A stretch of 64,000 bases of DNA from Lindgomyces ingoldianus. Lineage: Eukaryota; Ascomycota; Dothideomycetes; Pleosporales; Lindgomycetaceae. The DNA lies in assembly GCF_010093535.1 (NCBI RefSeq), contig NW_022985230.1, positions 1 to 64,000 of the forward strand, given 5' to 3'. The position numbers and the translations under genes are program-made. The notes below the pieces were generated by a model. It was not told where the DNA came from. It searched no databases and saw only the letters and a program-made list of their open reading frames with translations. Shown piece by piece: positions 31,141 through 41,749 of this stretch (positions within the stretch are counted from its first letter, which is position 1; each line of letters opens with the position of its first letter).

Positions 31141-32833
31141 CTATCTGGCTGTAGGTTTCCTTGGTGCTAAAATGACCTTATACTTCTGATCGGGCTTCAA
31201 GATGGTAAATTCTTTGGTCCCGAGTATCAGCCCTTCGTTCTCTAGCTTAATATCATACCTCAGAAATAGTTGCGCAATCATCTTCATGATAAAGCTTGTT
31301 GCGACATTCCGCCCAATGCATTGTCGACTCCCATACCCAAATCCCAAAAAGCACGTCTTCATCATGGCTAGATCGTTTCCTGAGTCCGTAGACCACCGAT
31401 TTGGATCCCACTTATCTGGGTTCTTGAATACCGTCGCATTGCGGCCGATGATCGCCGCAGGCACTCCAACGGCAACACCACCTGGGATGTAAACCCCAGC
31501 GATCACAGCACCCTGGGATGGAGTGTCGCGGGGCATGGCGTATCCAATAGGTGGGTGAAGACGGAGGCATTCAAGCTCAGCGTGTTCGAGTAGGCTGAGC
31601 TTATTTAGTGTTGTAAAAGGAAGTGGCCTTGCTCCATCCTTGTTCTCCGGAAACATGCCTTCGAGTTCGCTGATAATGAGATCTCTAACGTCTGGATTCT
31701 TGGAGAGGTAGTATATCATCCAATTCATCGTAACACTGCCTGTACTTGCACCGGCGACCCTTCCCAATGATTAGTATCAAGCTTGGCATCAAACAACTTC
31801 AACTCTAAGGATTGAGCACAACTTACATTAACGACGAAGTCTCAGCCCGGAGTTCGTCGAAATCCATCTGCCGACCCGTCTCTGGATCTCTTGCTTCAAT
31901 AAAGCGCTGCATAATATCCTGGCGCGGCCTTCCACTCGGTAGCAGCTTCTTCCTCTCGTCGTGAAACCGTTTCTCTAGCGCAACTCTGGCATACTCCAGG
32001 TATTCCAACCGCGCCCTGTACAGACGCTGGATATTTGGCAGCGGGAACCAACTCAATACCTTTACATTGAGTTTCCCAAAGGGAAGCAAGCCGCTATGAT
32101 TAGCAAACCGCTGCGATTGCTCCACAAGCGTGGAGTACCTGGCCGGCTTTGCTGCATCGAGAACCCCGAAGTTGTTGCCCAGAGCTAGCTCACCCATCAA
32201 GTCCATGGTGAAGAGTTCGAACCAGAAGTAAATCTCACAAGGCTCCTGGGTGCTCGCAAACTCATCCATCCTCTTTACAAACTTGTTCAACGTGAGATCA
32301 ATGAACGGCTCGAACGAGAGCAGTGATTGTGCGCTAAAGCTGTGGGCTACCATTCGTCGCTTCATGGCATGTCGCTTCTTCGAGCGAGTGGAGAAAAGCG
32401 ATTCTCCAGTCGTCGAGAATGCGTCATACCAGCTGGATTTGCCAAAGCCTTCACTAGCTTTTCCGTGGCCTAGGTTTCATCAAGAATGAGCGCGGATATA
32501 CACAGCGCAGAAATCTGGAGCTCGTAACATACCATAGATGGCCTTTATGGCATCCGGATGGTTGAATGATACCGAGGTTGGACCGGTGCGAACAACTGCT
32601 GCTCCGGGATTCTGCTCAAACAGGCTACTTACCCATTGTGTCCTTCGTTGCTCTTTCAGAGCATTGGATTCCAAGATGCTGCTTATTCGCGTCGACCACG
32701 GCCCTGGGAGTTTTGCTAACGGGGAGAATAGGAGACGGTAGATGATGAGACAGATTGGGTATGCGACGGCGAACACCGCGATACCCTTGAAAAGGCTCGT
32801 TTGAGTTAAGGAGAATGATTGCACAATCGCCAT
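31141..32833 (-). CDS. Cytochrome P450 monooxygenase
   Basis: Three exons on the minus strand (32833-32533, 32469-31827, 31759-31141) with introns of 63 and 66 bp give 520 residues. An N-terminal hydrophobic anchor (about 15-38) precedes the KLPGPW proline hinge. The joins restore AIYGHGKAS and SSLMVAGASTGSVT, the latter being the I-helix A-G-x-S-T motif. The K-helix ExxR reads ECLRLHPP, the meander DPNRW, and the heme loop FGYGSRQCIG with ligand C462. All key residues are intact. It acts at the ER membrane with an NADPH-P450 reductase. It resembles fungal pisatin-demethylase-type or secondary-metabolism P450s in general layout. The substrate is unknown; divergence from an efflux pump suggests detoxification or product export. 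Confidence 0.93.
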
Positions 32834-33357
32834 ATTGGGAGTGAGTTATTGAAGCTGAAAAGACCACAAAGGCATCCTCTGTTGTGTTCAAGACGCTTAA
32901 CCGTGGCACAGATGCCCCACAACTCAAAATGTGATTCCAGCACATGTCGTATTTGGATCATCAGTGAGGTCTTCTTCGAGTCAGCAGAAGGCGGGCAGGA
33001 CGCGGGGCAGCTCCGTCTCCATCCATCAGTACTTGAATTGTGGAAGCCCGCGAAGCTAAATAAGCGTCGAAGCCCCACATCCACAGGCGTTTAATGATGC
33101 TTATTCAACATCTCCAAGTGCCGCAGAACGGTTCGTGATGCGTGTAGTATTCGATTAAAAATTATTTCTCGAGTCCTGACTCCTGACACTTGATACGGCG
33201 GGAATAGCAGTCTGCACGTGCCCGTCTCATCCCTGCTACCCCACATGTCTCCACACCTCCCGCGAAGCCGTCCCAGGTAAAAGCGCACAATTTCCCTCCA
33301 TTTGCCCCCATTCACCAACAACCCGGTTTCTGTACCACAAGTATTGGCATTGAAAAA
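32834..33357. promoter_or_regulatory. Divergent promoter between P450 and MFS pump
   Basis: 524 bp between the two start codons. Frames inside it on both strands are not supported. The arrangement allows joint regulation of an oxidising enzyme and an exporter. Confidence 0.45.
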
Positions 33358-35236
33358 ATGAAGGGAACAGCCCCTGACATTGAGGCTGAAGCGGAAATCG
33401 CACACCGGGAGAAGGTTGACCTGCCGTTAGGCTACGAGGATCCGCACAGGGCCGCTCTCGAAGACAATCCGGATGACCCTGAAAAGCTAACACTGCCTGT
33501 TATTCTGTCTGCACTATTCCTGGGCACCTCATTCACCGGGCCAATCATTTTCGGCTTTATTTTTGTAACTCCAATTCTCGTCCAGCTCTCGGAGAAAATA
33601 GGTGGCGAAACCATTGATTTCTGGATTCCTTCAGGATGGGGTGCCGCCGCTGCTGTGGGCTTTTCGATCGCCGGCCGCATCTCGGATATTTTTGGACGCA
33701 GATATGTTATCCTCTTTGGCCAATTTCTCACCGTCGTCGGTGGTATCATTGCTGGCACTGCCAATTCGATGAACCAGCTAATAGCTGGAGAGGTCATCCT
33801 GGGCGCATCAATTGGGACTGTCTCTGTTGCCTATGCGGGTGGGTTTGCTCGACACTATATTCTTCATGATTTCATCGTTGACCTCTACATCTACAGGGCT
33901 ATCTGAGATATTGCCTAACAAATATCGTGGCATCGGGTTGGCGTGGACTGAGCTCAACCTCGCTAGCTGGGCTATTCCAGGCACTCTTCTCGCCAATGCA
34001 ATGATCTCGAACGCTAGTTGGCGCATCATGTTCTATATCGCCATCGGTTATGGAGCCTTCTCCCTCATTGGCACCTTCTTCGTCTACTTCCCGCCGAGCC
34101 ATCCTCGTCCCGATGGCAAGACAAAATGGGAAGAGTTTAAGGAGCTCGACTTCATTGGGGCTGCTATGTTTGTAGCTGGGCTCGCCGTGTTCCTCTTTGG
34201 GCTTAATGCTGGTGGTAATACATATCCCTGGGAGAATGCTGGAACCCTGGCACCACTAATTCTTGGAGCAATTGTTTTCCTCGGAGCTTTCGTGTACGAC
34301 TTTATGGTCCCGCAGGACCCACTCTTTCCCTGGTATCTATTCAAGAACTTCCGTGAGTTCTCGGCGCTCATTGTGCTTGTATTCGTGGCTGGCATGGTGT
34401 TCTTTGCTGCTTCTGCCCTAAACGCGCAAACAATTCTATATCTTCATACCAGCGACCCTATCAAAATAGGTATATACTCCATTCCGTCGGGGTAAGTATT
34501 CCAAGAATTGCAGATCATGTTACTTCGAAGGCTAATAATTTCCAGCGCGGGCCAGCTTGTCGGCAGCGTTCTCATCCCGGCCCTTGTTCACTACATCAAA
34601 TTCGTCCAGTACCAGCTCTTCTTTGCAAACTTCATGCAAACGCTCTTCTTCGGCTTGGCGGCACTTATCACCCCAACAAATATCAACTGGCTCATGGCAG
34701 TGCAGTTCCTGGCCATGCTGCCTTTCGGATGGATAACATTGCTCTGCTATACAACCGCATCGCTGAATGTGCCGCAGCGCGACCTTGGCGTCGCAATTGG
34801 ACTGATCGGTACATTCCGCTCCATTGGTGGCGCCATTGGGTCTGTAATATTCTCCTCAATCTTCTCTCAGACAGCCGAGAAACAGGTTGCGCGACGGGTT
34901 GCGGAAACAGCTATCAGCAATGGAATCTCATCCGATACGGTTGGTGAGCTCGCTGCATCGGTCAAACTGACACTCCTCGGCGTCCCAGGACTGGCAGCAA
35001 AGTTCCCGGATGTTTCTGCTTCTGCGTTTAGCGCCTGCCTTAGGGCAGCCAGGTACGGATATGCGTATGGCTTTCGGATTACCTGGCTGGCGTCCATCCC
35101 GTTTGGCATTGTAGCTACCTTGTGCGCGATTATGGTCAAGGATCCGTCAAGATATTTTACGAACCATGTCGAGGTTCACTTGGAGGAAAGATTTGGGGCG
35201 AAAATTAAAGAGAAGGATGAGAAAGAGGCGAGGTGA
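33358..35236 (+). CDS. MFS efflux transporter, TRI12-like
   Basis: Three exons (33358-33838, 33897-34491, 34546-35236) with introns of 58 and 54 bp give 588 residues, the normal size for this family. Splicing restores VAYAGLSEILPNKYRG and YSIPSGAGQLVGSV. Landmarks are the loop GRISDIFGRRYVILFG (MFS signature between helices 2 and 3), LNLASWAIPGTLLANA, FPWYLFKNFREFSALIV and DLGVAIGLIGTFRSIGGAIG near the C-terminus. About fourteen membrane helices are expected. Relatives of the trichothecene efflux pump and siderophore transporters export toxins or take up iron chelates at the plasma membrane. Pairing with a divergent P450 favours export of an oxidised metabolite, but this is inference. Confidence 0.9.
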
Positions 35237-35706
35237 ACTATTATATGGAAAAATCAGCAGATTTTATTAGCGACATCTCACTGTTCGCGCGTGCCTGAGT
35301 TTTGATGCATATAGAGGTTGCGTGATCATGCAGCTATGTTAGAAGCTTGTGAAGTGAAGTGAATTGTTCTAGTCTAAGTGCTCTGCTGCAAAATATTTAT
35401 TTACATCTATAACAGGAGAGGCAGCAAGAGCAATAGCAATAGCAGTAGAGGCTATAGTAAAAGTAGTAGAGGCTATAGTAAAAGCGGTAAAAGCGGTTAT
35501 AGCTTAAGGAAAGAAGATTTCTATGTGAGAAATGCAACACACCCCTTTAAATAGCTCACGTAATACAGTGTTTATATACTATATGTGAAAAAAAGAAGAA
35601 GAATTATATATATAGTAGAGTATATAATATAATTGTAAAGCATATATACTATTCTGTTTACAGGATCTACTGTTGGTTGATTATTCGCACCTTTCAGTTG
35701 TATCAG
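35237..35706. other. Gene-island edge, low-complexity stretch
   Basis: After the MFS stop the sequence becomes AT-rich. A degenerate purine-rich repeat based on AGTAGAGGCTATAGTAAAAG lies at about 35440-35505. No gene is seen. Confidence 0.5.
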
Positions 35707-35943
35707 TGTAACAATTCTCAGGAATTGTTCCATCTCGGGTTGCCTAGAACCTATCTAAAGGGTCTCTATATTAGCCCCAACCCTAACTTAGCTCTACCCC
35801 CTACTATTACCTCTATTCTTTTAAGTATTTAGTTGCACCTCTTCTTTTAGCTAGTTTAGTAGTTTTCTAATATTCATTTATATTCAGCCTATAGATGTTA
35901 ATAATATTCCTAGGTTATTAAGTCTCTACGTACTTTTATATAC

Positions 35944-37419
35944 TGTAACGGCACAGGCAAGACAATAGGTTTGAATGCGATGGGAATCCACTCAGAGGCA
36001 TATAGGAGTGTGTGGGGACTCAGAACCTGGGAATGCTATTAACACCTATAGGCCTTGTACAAAGGATATTAGAAAACTACTAAGCTAGCTACAGGGGAGA
36101 GGTGCAACTAAATACATAAGGGAATAGAGGTAACAACAGGGGGCCGGGCAGAGTCGGGGCCAGGTCGAGGTCGGGGCCGATACGAGGGCCTTCCGGAGGT
36201 TCTGGGCGACCTGAGATGGAACGATTCATAAGGATTGTTACACTACCCCCCCCTCTGTAGACTAATAGTCCCTATTAGTAGGTTAAAGTATTACTGTTAT
36301 GTCCTCTGCCTTCTTAAACTAAAACTAGTCTAATTTAGCTAAGTGTCCTTGCTCCAAATTATTCCTTTGCACTGCTAGCAGTGTCCTCTAAACTAAAACG
36401 CTATGCGTGTGCACTTACTCTAATAGTAATCTAAATTAATGTTAAGTCTATCTGTAATAAAGGCTTGCTATTATTTAAACATAGGTTTTTTGCTATCTGT
36501 AAGAATCTTAATCTTAGGTGTGCATTTAGTAAGGTGAATTCTATAGGTCTAAGAGGTGCCTAAAAGGTCTCTTGCACTTAGTGTAGTAAGAGTAGTATAG
36601 GGCGTTATTAGGGGTAATTTAGTAGTTAGTAGGGGTTAACTAGCAGCTCTTAGCTAAATTAGCTGCTTAAGTTATGCTTATAATTAAGCAATCTAATTAT
36701 TAATAGATATACTGCTAGAGGTTAACTCTAAATTAGGTAGGAATATAGCTTTAGGTGCTGCAGGAGCGGGTTTAGCTGTTAACATAGATTGTTAATTAAC
36801 TCTAGAGGGCTTGCCTTAGCTAGAGCGTATTTTAATTCTAGAATTAGAGGGTAGTTAGTTAGACATTAGCAGTTGCCTTTAATTCTAATAAGTTATTAGT
36901 AGTCTCTAAGTCTCTACCTTAGCGCCTCTTTACAACTTTTCTAAAGGCAATCTTAATTATAGAGGATAGGAAGTTCTAAACCTAAAGGCTTTAGTTAACT
37001 AGAGGTTAATAGAATCTAGTCTATATAACTAAGTAATTTAATGTAATAGTGTAGAGGATTATAACTTAAACTATATTAGACGCGTCTTAGAGCTTAGACA
37101 TAGTTAAATAGACAATTAATATAATATTATTATAAGGCTGTTACTAGCAAAAGCAAGTTTTCTAATATAATGTAACAGCACAGGAAAGACAATGGGTCTA
37201 AATGCGGTAGGAATCCACTTAGAGGCATATGGGAGTGCGTGGGGACTCAGAACCTAGGAATGCCATTGACACCTATAGGCCTTGTATAAAGGATATTAGA
37301 AAACTCGCTTTCGCCGGTGACAGCCTTGTAATAATATCGCATCGATTGTCTGTTTGACTACGTCCAAGCCCTGAGACGCGTCCGATTCAGTTTAGGTCGC
37401 GATCCTCCACACCGTTACA
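35944..37419 (-). mobile_element. Short LTR element nested in LTR-A, with a chimeric right end
   Basis: A 1476 bp insertion with TGTAAC...GTTACA ends and a perfect TATAC duplication (35939-35943 and 37420-37424). The left end is a full 299 bp LTR-A on the minus strand, followed by a C-rich tract (CTACCCCCCCCTCTG), which on the minus strand is a polypurine tract just before the 3' LTR. The right end begins as LTR-A at 37161 but after GGATATTAGAAAACT (about 37302) switches to an unmutated version of the internal sequence at 37036-37160 in opposite orientation. The interior is only about 0.9 kb and noncoding, so this is a non-autonomous or deleted element. Confidence 0.7.
36243..36258 (-). other. 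Polypurine tract
   Basis: On the minus strand, a run of eight G bases flanked by purines sits immediately upstream of the LTR-A TGTAAC end, the position of a retrotransposon second-strand primer. Confidence 0.55.
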
Positions 37420-37478
37420 TATACCTCTAAGTAGATTCTTACTATATTTAGATTTATTATCTTACCTATGCTGTTATA

Positions 37479-38840
37479 TTATATTAAAAAACTTACTTTT
37501 GCTAGTAATAGCTTTATTAATGATATTATATTATTTATGTATTTAACTATGTTTAATTCTAAGATGTGTTTAATTTAGTTTATGTAAGGCCGGATGTCCT
37601 AGAACAGGCTAGTATAGCCTCCCCTAACCTGTTTGGAGGTCACATGACCTGTGCCTTGTATATAAGCATGAATCCTAACAAGCGAGGCTTGGCAGCGATT
37701 CGTCTCTCTTACAATACACTCCTATGTTTCTTTAAAACCTTGCTTCTAGTGCTATCTATGCTACCTACTATTCTATCTTTATAGTTTAAGTTATAATGTT
37801 TATACACTATTAGATTAAATTATTTAGTTTTTAATGTTATGAATAAAAATTTTAACACTTTTTATTTTTTGTAATTAAAATTACTATTAAAAATCTTATA
37901 AAAAGTGCGCTAAAGTAGAAACTTAAAGACTACTAATAACTTATAAAAATTAAAAATAACTACTAGTGCTAAACTTTTAACTACTCTTAGACTTTAGTAT
38001 AAAGTTTGTAACATACTTTAGCTATAGCTAAAGTAAAATACTTACTACTAAAGCTAAATAACAACTAACTTTAATAGCTAAACTTTTTTTTATAAAACTT
38101 AAAGTTAAAAACTTACTAAATTTAAAGTTAAACTATAGTAATATAGCTTTTAAAAACTATATTACTTAATTAAAAGTAGAAATTAAGTACTTAACTAGAT
38201 TAAAAACTATTAGTCTTAATTAACTTTTACTAACTACTAAATTACTTTTAATAATACTTTAAATTATGTTTACTACACTAATAGTAAAAAACTTTTAGGC
38301 ACTTTTAAGCATTTTTAAAGCTATTTTACTAAATGCATGCCTAAAATTAAAAACTTTATAAATAGTAAAAAACTTATATTTAAATAATACTATGCTTTTA
38401 TTATAAATAGACTTGATATTAATTTAAATTACTATTAAAGTAAGCGCACACGCATAGTGTTAGTATAGAGACACACTGCTAGTATTACAAAGAAATACCT
38501 AGAGCCTAGATACCTAGCTAAGTTAGATAACTTTTAATTTATAAATATAAAAAAAATAATTAAGCTTTTATAAACTTACTTTATTACTAGTAATAAAAAG
38601 TAAAAGTGTAATACTTTTTTTAAACTTTAAAAATAAGTAAAAAAAGTGTTTTTAGCTTTTAAAGATTTTTTTATTAGTACTACTATTAAAAAGTTTATAT
38701 TAAAAGTAGAATAGATTTTCTACTTATAAAAATAAATACTACTTCGCTTAAAAGTACTAAACTTAGGTTTTTAATATACTTAAAAAATTGTTTTTAAGAT
38801 TATAGTAGCCTACTTAATAGCTTATAATATAAAAAAAAAG
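37479..38840. other. RIPed repeat sequence with one cleaner fragment
   Basis: Sequence to about 37580 duplicates, inverted, the region at 37036-37160. From about 37588 to 37745 is a cleaner stretch with a TATATAAGC promoter-like site, resembling an LTR promoter fragment. The ORF at 37566-37784 over it is not supported. The remainder to 38840 is extremely AT-rich and unreadable. Confidence 0.5.
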
Positions 38841-39047
38841 TGTGATAACAAGCACTGTCTCTACTACTGTATAGAGCTAGGGAAGTATAGCAGAGTAGGT
38901 TAGCTCTATTTCAGCTAAACTAGGATAGGGAGTAAAGGAGGCAGAGGGTTTTTGCAAGAGAAAAGCTTGCGCAGCGCTAAGGCGCTTGCTTAACCCTTAG
39001 CAAGATTATGTAACTAGCAGTAGAGCTTAACAAGCAGCACTGTCACA
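38841..39047 (-). repeat. LTR-I, 207 bp
   Basis: It has TGTGATA...TGTCACA inverted ends. Directly to the right, TTACCCCCCTCTA reads on the minus strand as a polypurine tract, so this is probably the 3' LTR of a minus-strand element occupying the following AT-rich region. It is moderately mutated. Confidence 0.6.
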
Positions 39048-40780
39048 TTACCCCCCTCTAAGGCAGGCTTGTTCCTAAGTCTATAGTTACGTATAATAAT
39101 AACATGTATAGCGCGTTCTCTAGCCTCTATTATAGTCCCCTCTACTAGCAAGTTCTCTAGGCTAGTTATTCTTCCTTGTTGCCTCTAGGTCTTCTTCTGC
39201 CTTATACACTTATAGCTAGGCTTCTAACTGCGCTAGAGGGCCTAGTTTATTTAGATATACATTATAAAAGTCTCTTACTTTATGCAGAGCTTTTATAAAC
39301 TTTTAAGTGTTATACTAGGTAAAGTTAAAGTTATAGGCTACCTAGAAGACCTTATACTGCAGATAGTAGTAGTAGAGATAGCTATTAATAATTTTTTATA
39401 TAAGCTATTTAAAGTAACTATTAACATTAATAAGCTTTTTTTTAAGTTTAAGCTAGCCTAGCAGCGCTATTAGTAATTCCTTTTATAGGCAGTCTATATA
39501 GAAGACATTGTGCATGTGCATGTATAGTAGTAACTTTAAGCAGTACAAGTAGCTATTTATACGTATAATAAAGTATAGTCTATATATTTAGTAGTTAAGC
39601 TTTTAACTAAAGTAACCTAAAGTAAATTTTTTAAGTATTATATACACTTTATTACTTACTATAAAATTTAGACTATGTTTTTTTTATTTACCCTAGTTAC
39701 TTATTACTACTAGGCTTATGTAATGCCTTTTTAGGCTATCTCTATAGTAAGCTGCACTGTGTTACGCTAAGTTTTAGTATAGATTTAAGCCTCTTTACAT
39801 AACATTTACTTATATATAAAGATTAATTACTTAGTCTGTTCTTTTTAGTTTTATTAGTAAGTTAGTTAGTAACTAAATTTAATTTTAAATAGTAATAGTC
39901 TAGTTATTTTATAAAGCAGTGTAGCTTGTGCTTAATCTATGCATAGCAGTAGGTCTAACTAGTTATCTTAGTAGTAGTTTATAAAAGAGCGTAAGCGCTA
40001 GTTAAAATACTAGTTTAGCACCTTTATATTACTATTTATTTATAAGTAGTAGGGTGTAAAAAGCTTCTACTTAATTTTTATAAGTTAGTAAAGTTTATTT
40101 ATAAACTTTAAAGTAAATTAAAAGCTCTAATTAAAAATAATAGACTTTAAAAAGGTAAAAATTTTAATAAAACTAGAGATGTATATAACTATAAATTTTA
40201 ACACTAACCTACTTTTTATAAGTATAATTTTAGACAACAAGAGTGTTATGCACTTAGTAAATAGTATAAAGCTATTTTTACTTAGGTTATTTAAAATAGC
40301 TTAAGGTTTATATATAGTAAAAGTAAGCACTTATTTATTTATAATGTAAAACATAAATACTAAAAAGCTTATAAAAGTGTTGAAAAAAGCATAAAAAAGG
40401 CGTATAGAAGATCTTACACTATAAAAAGTTGTTATAGTAAAAGAATTTTATATTAATATTATTTTAAAAGCCTATTTAAAAAAAAGAACTATAGTATTTA
40501 AAACTTAACTATACACTACACATAAGCACACTAGAAAAGAATAAAGTACTTATAACACTTTACTAAAAACATAACTTTATGTCTATTAAATATAAAGCTA
40601 TCTCCTTCTACCTACTAGTGTAAAGTGTTCTCTTAAAATACTATTACTTATAAACTATATTTTTATGCTTAGACTTAAAAAAGCTTTAGCACATGTATGT
40701 AAAACACCTAGGCTTAAAAGCTCTATAGGCTCTAGTTAAAAGCATAATAATTATAGAAATAATAATTATAAAGTAAGTAT
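39048..40780 (-). pseudogene. RIPed LTR-element interior, unassigned
   Basis: Extremely AT-rich sequence following LTR-I, with no surviving reading frame. It is assigned only by position next to the polypurine tract and LTR-I. Confidence 0.4.
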
Positions 40781-40785
40781 ATGTT

Positions 40786-41157
40786 TGTCAGATTGAAGCA
40801 CTGTTTCTAGGCTTCCTGAGATGAATGATGGGTTTGGATATGATGTATGGGATGATTGATTGATTGTATTGATTGTGTTTATTTATCGATCCTTTTTTCT
40901 GCTCTACTCGTGTTGCTCGGCTTTTTGTTCTGCCGATCCGAGTCCCTCGCGCACTAGCCCTATGCGCGACCAGCTTGCAACATGCTGCAATTTGCTGCAA
41001 CATGCTGCAAAGTGCTGCAATTTGCTGCAACATGCTGCAAAATGCTGCAAAATGCAGCAATTTGCAGCAACATACTGTTCGAGCTTATTGCTCGTACTAT
41101 GTAGCAGCTTTCGTCAAACGTTCCTCCTGTCTTGACAGTAGGTGCGCATATCTGACA
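40786..41157 (+). repeat. Solo LTR-C (copia family) with target duplication
   Basis: 372 bp with TGTCAGAT...ATCTGACA inverted ends and a perfect ATGTT duplication (40781-40785 and 41158-41162). It is nearly unmutated. The second half contains nine 10-bp minisatellite units. It inserted at the very start of LTR-D, whose first bases form part of the duplicated target. ORFs at 40788-41187 are artefacts of the repeat. Confidence 0.9.
40983..41072 (+). repeat. 10-bp minisatellite, 9 units
   Basis: Nine consecutive units of TGCTGCAANN, the last two being TGCAGCAANN, inside LTR-C. Confidence 0.9.
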
Positions 41158-41158
41158 A

Positions 41159-41749
41159 TGTTACAGTCTATGGTTGGACCGACGTAACTCCACTAGAGAT
41201 GCTCCACAATCTAGCTAGGTTGGGGCAGGGCTTGCTTACAAACTAATTAGAAGATACAGAGGCAGAACAGCTCCCTGTAATATTAAAAGAATGCGTTATC
41301 TAATAAGAAAGCAAGCTATAAGAATAGAATAAGTCTAAGAAAGTTTATAAAGTTGCACTTAGCAAGCTTACATAAACTTACCTAACTCGCACTTAGCGCT
41401 GTTAGACATGTATATAGTTTAAACCTTAAATAACTTTTAAAAAGGTGTGTTTAATGTTTAGTTTATTTTTTATATAGACTAAGTAGCATTCTAGCTTTCT
41501 AAAGAGCTATAATACTATTTATATATCTTATAATATATATACCTCTAATTCTGTCTAACAGGACTGTTTAACCTAGCTACTATACTACTACTATAGGGAT
41601 AAACTATAATCTAGTTACTCTACCCTACCTCTATTAGCCTAATAGCTATTACATAGGACTGTACACCCTACTGTTAGCCTCTACCTTCTATTCTGCCTTA
41701 CTAGCAATAACATTAAACTAAGTGCTTTTATAAAGTAAGGATTGTAACA
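41159..41749 (+). repeat. LTR-D, 5' LTR of gypsy-D copy 1
   Basis: 591 bp from TGTTACAGTC to GGATTGTAACA, homologous to 61917-62497. It carries the reverse of the shared TATA-like core near 41520-41550. It is moderately RIPed. Confidence 0.8.

Larger units (their letters stand above)
35707..37478 (+). repeat. RIPed LTR-A copy split by a nested insertion
   Basis: The left part 35707-35943 follows the reference LTR-A from TGTAAC to the CACGCACTCCCATATGC position. The right part 37425-37478 continues from CCTCTGAG to a mutated GTTACA end (GTTATA). The break is filled by 35944-37419 and flanked by a TATAC duplication of host LTR sequence. The sequence to the right (37479 to about 37580) is the reverse complement of 37036-37160, so it is internal sequence following this 5' LTR. 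Confidence 0.75.

Noticed and set aside
40983..41072. Short regular repeats considered as a CRISPR array
   Set aside because: The units are directly abutting 10-mers with no spacers, inside an LTR in a fungal genome.
40788..41187. Frames with Cys/Leu/Gln-rich repeats (also at 48405-48641 and 58766-59039)
   Set aside because: They are translations of the 10-bp LTR-C minisatellite in a repeat that is clearly noncoding LTR.
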